Shown: positions 44,948 through 54,414 of the stretch, piece after piece
Layout of the letters: each line of letters begins with the position of its first letter
Position numbering within the stretch: position 1 is the stretch's first letter
Source: Cycas panzhihuaensis
Lineage: Eukaryota; Cycadophyta
Assembly (NCBI GenBank): GCA_023213395.1
Contig: CM041465.1
Span: 101,749,741 to 101,813,740, forward strand
Reading direction: 5' to 3'
DNA length: 64,000 nt
Position numbers and translations under genes: made by a program
Notes under the pieces: model-generated
What the model saw: only the letters and a program-made list of their open reading frames with translations
Database searches by the model: none
What the model was told of the DNA's origin: nothing

Positions 44948-45156
44948 TGTTAAAGTTAATGTTTATCCCTAGATATGTAACTTATGTCTCTAGTGTTATA
45001 ACTTCTATTTGTATCTTAGATAATTAAGGTTTATGTGTCATTTCCCCTTTTTATGCATGTAGGACACTTGTCACTCATGCAGAGGGTGTTCGCTTGTATT
45101 TATACACATTCTCTAGATGGGTTAATCATCAACTATGATTACTTGATTTGTTTTTA
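44948..45156 (+). repeat. D 3' LTR
   Basis: 209 bp after polypurine tract ttatgggggga. Begins tgttaaag and ends tttta (expected ca). Right flank ggtat pairs with the left flank ggcat. Confidence 0.88.
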
Positions 45157-46159
45157 GGTATGTATGCAATGGCTTCCCTCCTTTTAATAGTCCCAACTTG
45201 AAAATTAAAAAAGATATACCCCCTCAAAGGGGTGGTTGTGCTTTTCAAAAGTCACATGGGTGATTTTTTAAAACAATTGTGACTTAAATCACATGTTTAA
45301 AACATATTTTAATATTTGTAATATACTTACTTAGGTTTTAACCTTAGTATATATCAAATTTTAGTGATAAAGAGCCACCCACAACTTCAACACAAACGAC
45401 GTATCTCAAATTCAACCATTGCCTCTCCATGGCCTCACAAGCTAGGCTACTCCGTGGCCAATCAATACATGCATGATCTCAAAAGTGACACTATTATTCA
45501 ACACAAACCAACAATTTGTCCATGGCTTCAAACACAAACCCACAATAGTTTTTAAGTGCAAATATGAACCAACAGGTTCAAACGACGTGTTTTGGCTTCA
45601 AACAACAAGCGCTTGACCCCCAACGTGCATCAAAATGCCTAGAATAGCAACGTGCAACTCAACATTTCCAAAAACAAGCATAAAATGCTCCAAAACGAGC
45701 TCAATTACACTTATGAAAGGTGCCAATAACCTCTTTGTTGTTTAGGCACAATAATCTAATACCCAATGTGTCCAAATGATCTTTAAATGGAGCCCAACAC
45801 TCTCAAATTGAACCTGATATAACCCACCATTGTCAAATCTTTGCCCATATGCAACCCAACATGCAATTAGAGTGTACAACTTGCCCAACCAACAACATAT
45901 AACTTCAACACAAGCCTAACATGGTCTAAATAGTGCCCAGCATTGACTTATGACCATAATAAGAGTTAAAATCTTAATAATAAGTGAATTTCGCCTCTTC
46001 AATACCCAAAAAATCTCTAGTACATCTTTTTTCAATTGTAGAAGCAATTAAAATCCCCAAAATAAAACTCTTGCCTCACTCAGGAGGCAATCGTAGACTT
46101 CAATGGGCTTCTCTTAAGTCAGTGCCTCGACTATGTACTCCCTTCATGTTTTGATACTA
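45157..46159 (-). other. Y leader and primer site
   Basis: About 1 kb of non-coding minus-strand leader. At 46148-46159 the minus strand reads TAGTATCAAAAC, the standard TGGTATCAGAGC primer site with three G-to-A changes, directly abutting the LTR. This identifies 46160-46498 as Y's 5' LTR. Confidence 0.7.
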
Positions 46160-46498
46160 TGTGAAGATTGGGAATGGTTGTTTAACATGCATGACATATA
46201 TCCAAATCATTGGCATATACAACAAGCATCAAACAACAAAGAACAATACATCAGATATATGTGGGAAAATCCTTTAAGGAAAGAAACCACCAAGCGAAAT
46301 CAATTGTTACATTGATTACACCACAATGAGATGATACGTCCAATCTAAGTCTTAGTATATATTCAAACCCATACGGTACATCCATCTAAAGAGATGCAAC
46401 TCTTTGTTAATTATGGCCATTAAACTAATCAATTCATTAATTAAAGCACATTTGTGTTAATTATATGGTTAACACTTAGCCACTTAACAATTTTAACA
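46160..46498 (-). repeat. Y 5' LTR, shared with a second Y copy
   Basis: 339 bp, tgtgaagattggg to ttttaaca. Its left side has a primer site and its right side a polypurine tract (ccccctt) with pol remnants, so it is flanked by element interior on both sides. Confidence 0.82.
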
Positions 46499-46620
46499 CT
46501 CCCCCTTAATGTTTACATCATTAACTTTTACATCGACACAACATTTGAAAATTTTAAAATTTTCTCAAGACAATGGTTTGGTGAATGCATTGACTAGCTA
46601 TTCTTTAGTAGGCTTGTATA
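46499..46620 (-). pseudogene. second Y copy: pol C-terminus
   Basis: Minus-strand reading AFTKPLS-stop-ENFKIF ends shortly before the polypurine tract, as in the Copia pol C-terminus. It continues at 47047 beyond the solo LTR. 46616-46620 is gtata. Confidence 0.75.
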
Positions 46621-47041
46621 TGTTAGAACCTTTATGTGTTATTGTTAAGATATGTATTAATTACGCACTTTATACTTAATGTATAAGTGTGCACTTTTCT
46701 TAGTGTTATAACATGTTGTAACTTAAAGGGTTAATGGTCTCCTTCCTCCTCTTTTGGCATGTTTGCACAAGTGCATGTATGATCGACACTTGTCACTCAT
46801 ATAGTAACCTTGAGGGGAGTTCTCTCATCTATATATAATGACCATTTTCTCTTGTATAGAAGGTAGATTGAGAGAGGAGTGTATCGTTACTATGTTGAGA
46901 TTTATTTAAGTTATTTAGAGATTGGATTAATTCCTTCCCTGCCATATTCTAATGTGCTTATGTGCTTGTGCTCTAATTTATTGTGGGTGTGAATGTTATT
47001 TTGCTTGTCTTTCATTGGCCCCACCTCGATCCACTTTATCA
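46621..47041 (+). mobile_element. solo LTR of a Z-related family
   Basis: 421 bp, tgttagaacc to ctttatca, similar to the Z LTR at 18874-19329. Perfect target duplication gtata (46616-46620 and 47042-47046). No interior sequence remains, so this is a solo LTR left by LTR-LTR recombination. It has gacacttgtcactcat followed by tatatataatg. Confidence 0.88.
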
Positions 47042-47046
47042 GTATA

Positions 47047-47552
47047 TCATCTCGATCTCTCCATTTTGGATCTATTCCCTAATAAAATGACAGTGCACCT
47101 CAATGTGTTTGGAGTGAGCATGGAACACTAGATTCTTTGCAATCTTTAGTACACTTTGATTGTCATAGTACAACTTCATTGCCCCATTTTGATTAAGATC
47201 CAAGTCACTAAGAACTTGTTTGAATTAGATGGCTTCACACTGTAACTACATCTTTGTATTTTGCCTCAATTGATGAAAGTGCAACGTTCAATTGTTTCTT
47301 GTTGCCCCAAGTGACTACAATTGATCCTAATTGAAGTAATATCTTGAAGTAGACCTTCTATTGTTTGCATAACCAACCCAATTAGAATCTGAATATCCCT
47401 CCTACTTGAAATTGTTGTTTTGATTGAATTCTAGTGCATACTGCAGAGTTCCCTACAAGTATCTAAGGATCTTCCTTGCATCTTTCTAGTGGCTTTACTT
47501 CAGTTCTGATGTGAACCTCAAAACCATTGAAGATACAAAATCAATATCTAGT
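47047..47552 (-). pseudogene. second Y copy: RNase H remnant
   Basis: Minus strand: YYDNQSVLKIAKNLVFHAHSKHIEVHCHFI (47085-47180, read in two pieces), and further upstream ALSSIEAKYKD. Upstream pol is cut off by K at 47553. Confidence 0.8.
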
Positions 47553-47956
47553 TGTTATGGATCAACTTCATTAAATTACATAGCATTCTATAATTATGAA
47601 AAGTTATATCTTTTAGATAAGGCCTTTTGACTAATATAAATACACTTGAAATGTAATAGTTTCATATTATTATTCAATCAATACAAATCATTGGAGTTTT
47701 ATCCATACTCTCTAGCTCTTTGTGTTTTATTCCTTTTTGGTTCTTAGATTTGTCTAATAATTGGTATTAGAGCAATTGTTCTTACCTTTTGTGTTATTGT
47801 GTTACGCTTTGTAGTTTGTCACAAGAACCATCTTCAATTGGGCAGTCAGATCACCTAAAAGAGCGCACTAGCTCTTTTCGTACCACTATAAGGGTTCATT
47901 TTCAAGCAAATTGGACATTGTGGGTTGGCCTTAATTAGGGCTACAAGAGTTGGAAT
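47553..47956 (+). mobile_element. element K: 5' LTR and start of leader
   Basis: tgttatggatc... to ...gtctaata (47553-47759) is followed by TGGTATTAGAGC (47762-47773), a primer site with one C-to-T change. No second LTR is in view, so the ends rest on the TG start and primer site only. Interior is lost at the presumed insertion of H. Confidence 0.55.
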
Positions 47957-48663
47957 TGTTAGATAATGTGACAATAATATTTTGGAGGCAAAACTTTTGA
48001 CAGGTTGGCAATGCGGTTTCCTCCCTAAACTTTTGTAGGGGATCCTGTGGGGTGGAGCCCCTTGGCCTGGGGTGCAGACCCCCCCTTCTCACAAAGAGGG
48101 GGTTCATGGGCAGTAATCCCTAACCCAAAAACCTAGTGCTATAAAATATATTAAATTGTAAAGAGAATCAGGGTTGTTTATTCAAAATAACTCAGATTTG
48201 ATGGTCGAGATTTGTGCCTTGTATGATTATCTCATATAGCCTTATTTAGGGTGTTTTTTTATTATGTTGATGGTATTGATGTATTGTATTAAGAATAGGC
48301 CGTTGGTTATTATTACTGTGAGCATTCTATTGCAGATTATATACATTTCTCTATTATTGAATAATAAAGATCGATACCTTTCTTGTGTAGATATTTTCCT
48401 AGCACACTGCTAGGGTTTTATCACATTATATTTGGTGTATATGTGATGCTTTGGCTTTCTGATTTATTAGTGTATTATCTTTGGTTTAAGAACTTGCATA
48501 TTAAATTTCGGTTTCAATTCTTGTAACTAGTTGCAAAATTGTTTAAATCTTGGTGGCGATTTTTGGTTATTGGGAGCTAGTTTTCTCAACAAGTGGTATC
48601 TGAGCCACTTTTATTTTTGTAGCGAGTTTGTGAACGTTTTGGTGTCGGCCTTTTCTGCATCAA

Positions 48664-49452
48664 ATGACGAAACTGACGAATGCAAAGCTCGAGGTGGAGA
48701 AATTCAATGGCAAGAACAACTTCGAGTTGTGGTAGCTGAAAGCGTATGATGTTCTAGTACAATAGGGATTGTACAGAACTCTAGAAGGCAAATCAAAGAA
48801 ACCCGCAGGGATGGATGATGATGAATGGGATGACCTAGACAAAAGGGCTCTTAACACAATACGATTGTGCTTGGCAGATGAAGTTCTGTTTAACATCACA
48901 AGGGAGAAGACAACAACAGGATTATGGACCCAGTTGGAAGGCTTGTACATGACCAAATCAGCGACGAATCAAATCTACTTGAAGAGGTAGGTGTACTCAT
49001 TGTAGATGAAAGAAAGTACAAAAATTCTTGATCATTTAAATGTTTTCAATACTCTTATTTGTGATTTAGCTAGTATTGATGTCACAATTGAGGATGAGGA
49101 TAAGGTTGTTACCTTGTTATGTTCATTACTAGAATCTTAGGATAATATTATCACCTCAATTAGTTTTAATACTAGAGATAAATTAGACTATGATTATGTT
49201 GTGAGTGCTTTGCTGACGGAAGAGGTGATAAGGAAGTCTAGTTTTGAAACCTCCACACAAGAAGCTATGACAGTAAGGGGCAGAATGATTGAGAGAAGAC
49301 AAAGCTCCAGGGACACATCGAGGTCAAAGTCAAAAGGCAAGAAGAATAAGCTCAGATGTTGGCACTATAATAAAATAAGTCACCTCAAGAAGGATTGCTA
49401 CAAAAGGAAGAAGTTCCAGAAAAAGGAAGATCCTTCCAAGGAGGCTAATTAA
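48664..49452 (+). pseudogene. H gag
   Basis: MTKLTNAKLEVEKFNGKNNFELW then a stop. Continues YRTLEGKSKKPAGMDDDEWDDLDKRAL in part, TTGLWTQLEGLYMTKSATNQIYLK and LDHLNVFNTLICDLASIDVTIEDEDK. The open frame 49201-49452 ends with a zinc knuckle with altered second Cys (CWHYNKISHLKKDC). Stops at 48728, 48988, 49003 and 49138. Confidence 0.88.
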
Positions 49453-49489
49453 GTGGAGTTGAATCAAGGTACGGATGATGATGTCTTAG

Positions 49490-50236
49490 TTGTTTATAAT
49501 GTTTCCCATTATCATCATGATTGGTTATTGGATTCAGGTCTTTAACACCATGTGTCCACACAAGAGTTGGTTTTCGTCGTACTGACCTCTTGATGGTGGT
49601 GGTGTGCTTATGGGAAATGAAGTTTCCTGTAAGACAGTGAGCATTGGTAGCATCAGAATTAAAATGTTCGATGGTGTAGTGAGAACATTAGGTGAAGTAA
49701 GACATGTACCTGATCTAAAAGGGAATCTGATTTCCTTGGGTGAACTAGATTCTGGTGGTTATAAGTACACAAGTCATGAAGGAGTCTTGAAGGTGGGAAG
49801 ATATCAAAGGGCGTACCTTTACATTTTGGTGGGAAGTACAGATGTTAGCCATGCAGCTACAACATCAAAGACTGCAGAAGATCCAACTTAGTTATAGCAT
49901 TAGAGACTTGGGCACCTGAGTGAGAGAGGACTTAAAGTGTTGATGAATCATAAGTTGCTTCCTAACTTGCAATTTTTAGATTTAACTTTTTGTAAACATT
50001 GTATTTTTAGAAAGCAGTGTAGACTCCGATTTAAAGTAGGGAGTTACACTGGTAAAGGTGTTTTGGATTATGTACATTCGGATGTGTGGGGACTAGCCCC
50101 TACAATATCTTATGGAGGATCCTTGTGCTTTGTCACATTCATAGATGATTACTCTAGAAAGGTATGAGTCTATTTTTTGAAAAGGAAATCTAGAGTTTTT
50201 AGTGTGTTTAAACAGTTCAAGGCTATGGTTGAGAGG
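49490..50236 (+). pseudogene. H protease and integrase N-terminal part
   Basis: Protease DWLLDSGL-stop-HHV (49520). Then VRTLGEVRHVPDLKGNLISLGELDSGGYK, pre-integrase RLGHLSERGLKVL, CKHCIFRKQCR, integrase start VHSDVWGL...TFIDDYSRKV and KQFKAMVER, cut at 50236 before the second catalytic Asp. Confidence 0.88.
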
Positions 50237-51409
50237 TATATCTGGAACAACCTCCTAGGTATATTTTAATCGGCAATGAACATCTTGTTTGTCGCCTTAA
50301 GAAGGCCTTGTATGGTCTGAAACAGGCACCACGTGCTTGGTATTTGAAGATCGATGATTACTTTCTAAGGTATAATTTTCATCGTTCTACTTCTGGCTCG
50401 ATCCTATACATCAAGGTTCAAAACCAACACATCACTCTTGTTGTATTTTATGTTGATGATTTGATCATTATTAGCAATGATGCAAATTTGATAGAAAGTC
50501 TTCAAGGGGATCTAAAGAGAAGTTTTGAGATGACAGATCTCAGACTTCTTCATTACTTTCTCGGCATGGAAGTGTTGCAACAGTTAGGTCACATTTTCAT
50601 CTCCCAAGCCAAGTACACTTGGGACATTTTGCAGCAATTCAGAAGGGAAGACTGCAAATCATCATCAAACCCTATGGAGACAGGCACCAAATTGTCGATG
50701 AATGAAGAAGGAAAACCTGTTGATTCCACCCTTTTCAGACAGCTAGTGGGCAATCTCATTTACTTGGCTAACACTAGGCTTAACATATTATATGCGGTTG
50801 GAATCTGTTCCAGATTATGATAAATCTTAATTAGCAACACTGGAATGCTGCAAAACAAATTCTTAGATACCTCAAAGATACATTGCAGTATGGTCTCTAG
50901 TACACACATAACAAGAACTTCATATTGGAAGGGTTCTCAGATTTAGATTGGGCTGGATCCCAAGATAGTCGGAAATCTACCTCAGGTTATTGCTTCAACC
51001 TTGGGTTTGCTAGTGTTTCATGGAGTTGCAAAAAGCAACAAAATGTTACTCTTTCTTCCACTGAAGCAGAATATAAAGCTATTGTCAGTGCAACGTGTGA
51101 GACTATTTGGCTTAGGCAGATTCTTGGAGAGCTTGGACTTGAGCAAACACTTCCAACACCATTATATTGTGATAATCAAAGTGTTCTCAAGATAGCCAAG
51201 AATCTAGCATTTCATGCACGAACCAAGCATATTGAGATCCATCACCACTTTACTAGGGAACATGTGCAGCAAGGTGAAATTAAGCTCGTTTACAAGCTGA
51301 CCGATCAACAATTAGCTGGCATCTTCACCAAACCACTTGGAAGAGAGAAGTTTGAGCACTTCAAAGATGGCCTCGGCATTCGACTTAATGTTGTATACAT
51401 TTGGGGGGC
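50237..51409 (+). pseudogene. G: RT and RNase H of an E/F-type element
   Basis: Starts inside RT (EVYLEQPP read at 50237). MYGLKQAPRAWYLKIDDYFL, YVDDLIIISND (50450), LLHYFLGMEVLQQ and LFRQLVGNLIYLANTR follow. Stops come at 50818-50835. RNase H 50925-51403: DLDWAGS, TLSSTEAEYKAI, DNQSVLKIAKN, TKHIEIHHHFTREH, FTKPLGREKFEHF. Polypurine tract tttggggggc (51400-51409). Very similar to E pol but not to the upstream element H. Confidence 0.9.
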
Positions 51410-51955
51410 TGTTAAAACCTTCATGTTTTAAGCATTAAGTCTTGACCTTAGACATTTGTATTTTTGTCACTTTAGGCTTTATGTTAAAGTGATGTTTTGT
51501 TCTATTTTTAAATTGTCTTTTGTCCTATATGGTTATTTCCACATGTGCTTAGTGGAAAGTCAACTTTGGATGGTTACACTTGTCACCATCCTAATCCTTG
51601 TGGAAAGTAGAGTTCTATTCAGAAATTTCTTGTATTCTTAATTAGTGAAATGTGTCTAAATCCTGATCATTGAACCTCCTTTATAAGGAGGCCTACTTTC
51701 TTTGTTTTGTATTGTAGTATTCTTGGAGTTAGTATTATGCTACTGTAGCATTTTCTTGTAGGCAGAGTTTGAGATCAATTCTCCTCTCTACTTTGATTGT
51801 GTAATAGGTTGAGTTGTAGTTGAATCTCCTCTCTATTATCTTGATGTTATGTAGTTCATGTTTCTATCAATCAAGTTTTTATCCTACATGATTTATGTGT
51901 CCTATCCTGTTCCTCAATAGATTGTGTGGCATCTTCATCATTTCTCTTGCTTTCA
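51410..51955 (+). repeat. G/F shared LTR
   Basis: 546 bp, tgttaaaacc to ctttca. Preceded by a polypurine tract and pol end, followed by a primer site and leader, so it is at once a 3' and a 5' LTR. The TATA box lies in CCTCCTTTATAAGGAGG (51675-51691). Confidence 0.9.
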
Positions 51956-53852
51956 ATTTGGTATCAGAGCAAAGCTTTTGAGGAGTGGATTCAGTTGTTA
52001 TTGTACTCTAGGCTTGGTGATGACCTTCGCCATACGAAGGCGATCCAATATGAGTAAGAATTAATTTCTTGAGGGTTTTTATTGAGTGTTGAATTGTTCA
52101 ACTTGATATTGAAGGATTTATGTATTTAAACTTGCAAATTTTTTGAAGGAAAATTTTATGCAAAGTTTTGCATGCTTTGTAGTTTTGAAGGCTAATGTGT
52201 GAAGAGAAAAAAAAGGGGTTTATTGGTTCTTGTGTGAAGCTCATTTTTGCAGGTGATTATGTTAAGGTTTTTAGCTTCTTTCATAGCATATGAAGCCATT
52301 GTGTATGCAAAATTCACAAAGATTTGCAATTAGTAATTATTGCAAATATTTTAAATTGTAATTCTACTTAAAATAGGGAAAAAATGGTGGCTGACCAGTG
52401 GTTCTTTATTGGTCTTGTTGTAGGGTTAAATAAAAAATTTACAAGGTTTTTTACTTGAAATTATTCTCATTAAAGAGAATATGTATTAAACTTTTTTTTG
52501 GAGTCTTTCTTTATGTTTGATAGTGTTGTTTGTGCCAATAGATGGCTGGCTCACTTTATCGTTGATTAAAAAAAATATATATATATATATATGCAAATAT
52601 TTGTGGTGGCTTCTCTTTTTCTTTTGGCTCGTCCTGACTGGGCGTCCTCATGCATAAAAGAACTCCGTATATCCTTTCGTGCTTCATATCATGTGGGTGG
52701 CTTCTCTCTGCCCTCAAACTGGGTCTGGGTGCATCTCTCTGTTAAGTGGCTTTTCCTTAACTTCATTTCCCATAGCTCCGTTGGTAACTGACTCTTGTAC
52801 CATCTTTCTGCTGTTAGTGTACGCTTCGACGGCTCCTGCGTAGTACATGGTGCATGGTGTAAGTCTCACACTCTCCTCTAGCAAGTCCCTTGTCTCGTAG
52901 ATAGTGGCACCCTGGTGGCATATTTCTCACGTCACTATACGGTTCCTGTGATGTGGTTTTGTAGCTTTTGCATGGCTGAATATTATCCGTGGCTCTGTGT
53001 GTTCGTGCGATTCATATGGCTGCGTGTCCGTGCGACTATCTTTCACTGGTTACCACCTACTCACCCTCATTGATTCACTCTGCAACTTCCTTGTCAGCTC
53101 GAAAGCCCTTCAATCTGGTCGATTTAACAAAATTCGCCTGCTGGTAAATTCGCCACCTGCAGTTTTATGACACCGCCCATGTGAAAACATTTCGATTTCT
53201 TCCTATAGTTAAAAATTATAGTTTATATCATTTAGAATGTACTTTGTATATTCTATTTGTAATTTTTCTTTTAAAAGTTTAGCCTTATTAAAGTTTTTAT
53301 TATTTTACTTTTAGCTTATATTTTATCTTTGTAAAAAGCCATCTTTATCATTTGTTTAGTGTGTTAATCACACTATTCGACATAAAAAAATTTCCAAGTG
53401 AGGTCTTGAACAAAATTTCACTCTTCTTGAGTGATCCTTATCACTTTTAGTGAAATGTTTTATTGTGAAATGACGCTAAGCTCCCTGCGAGGTGACTTAG
53501 GTCATTAAAGGAGGACTACAAGTGATTTTAAATTCAATCTTTGTAGGCTTTTTTCTTAGGGTGTTAATCACACTAACCTTGTAAAAAAATTGAATGTGAT
53601 TTGGTGATTTAATCACCTTCATCTTGGCTTATTTTAAGCTCAAAATTGTACCATTTAATATACTTTTGTTCATTGGGCTCCCTGCATGGTGACCCGAATT
53701 CAGTGAGGTTGGACTCCGAACTCAAATAGGACTACAATCAATAAAAAATATCAATTGTTTTGGCGTGTGGGGATCTTTTTTGATCCTAAGTGTGCGTGGT
53801 GGCTGACTTGCTTCATAAGTTGCTTGTTTTAGGCATTAAAATATGTTATTTA
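51956..53852 (+). other. F primer site and leader, first part
   Basis: TGGTATCAGAGC at 51959-51970. Post-primer hairpin 52014-52048. Two copies of the ggctccctgc.nggtgac motif (53479-53497 and 53676-53694). No gene seen. Ends at the attta target duplication of F1 (53848-53852). Confidence 0.82.
52014..52048 (+). other. post-primer hairpin (element F)
   Basis: TTGG/CCAA outer and CCTTCG/CGAAGG inner arms with loop CCATA, about 45 nt after the primer site. Confidence 0.7.
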
Positions 53853-54405
53853 TGTGAAAAAGGGCCTAATGGCCTTACTATCCCAAGATCTAGAAGCTAA
53901 GTTCACTCTAGTTCTAGAAAGCAACAAATGCTAAACAAGTATGAAGCTCTAAGATGAAACATAAGCAAGATAAAGCATGAAAAGGAGGAGTAAGAAAATG
54001 ATACCAAAAGTGAGGGGTTGGAATTGGTCCAACCTCTAAATGAATAAACAGTTTGATTAGCAAACTGACAGCATAACAATACAACTCCAACTCTATATAT
54101 GAGAACAATGAGGAGAGGTCTCATTATATAGAGTGAAATGAGAGACCTAAGGCATTGGATGTTTGACAAGTGTCAAACATCTAAGGTACATGCCTTGCAT
54201 GTAGGACGTGTCCTTTTGGGGGTCTCAAGTGAGCAAAAGTGCATGGGGATCCATTTGACTCATTAGTGAAAACGTTGTGTCACTAGAAAGAATGTGGGTG
54301 TGCACTTTATCACTTAAGTGATAAGTCACCCCTAAAGTATAAAAGTACAAATATTACATGAAAAATAAAGTACATAATCTTAACATGTAAACATAAGGTT
54401 TAACA
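53853..54405 (-). repeat. F1 3' LTR
   Basis: 553 bp. Minus-strand polypurine tract (cccccccctt-like run at 54406-54414) on its right. Contains one CTTGGATGTTTGAC-type stem with a mismatch (~54153-54186) and the 18-bp TTATCACTTAAGTGATAA palindrome (~54309). Confidence 0.95.
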
Positions 54406-54414
54406 CCCCCCCTT

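Larger units (their letters stand above)
32444..45156 (+). mobile_element. element D: Copia element interrupted by E
   Basis: LTRs 32444-32652 and 44948-45156, both 209 bp, about 10% diverged. The left LTR begins ta instead of tg and the right ends ta instead of ca. The flanking duplications are ggcat and ggtat. All three differences fit deamination-type transitions. E sits in the pre-integrase region with its own duplication tttaa. Confidence 0.88.
8122..46498 (-). mobile_element. element Y: oldest Copia retrotransposon, host of the nest
   Basis: On the minus strand Y reads 5' LTR (46498-46160), primer site, leader and gag (46159-45157, 32443-31777), RT/RNaseH (26174-25697, 18868-18707, 8919-8425) and 3' LTR (8424-8122). 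Only about 3.5 kb of Y remains. It is split by X+A, Z+B, C and D+E. Continuity across the Z gap is good: RT sequence ending near 25697 resumes at 18868 in the middle of the usual GLEYLRxG...TDADW region. Protease, integrase and the start of RT are missing between 31777 and 26174, lost in the deletion that also clipped C's 5' LTR. The two LTRs differ at about 17% of aligned positions plus indels, the highest in the window. Confidence 0.8.
47957..50236 (+). mobile_element. element H: 5' part of another Copia element
   Basis: Probable LTR 47957-48591 (tgttagataatg to tctcaaca) followed by agTGGTATCTGAGCC (48594-48606). Gag starts 58 nt later, so H has a short leader, unlike A, E and F. The left LTR edge is a guess without a second copy. 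The right end is a sharp switch into an E-type RT at 50237. Confidence 0.6.
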
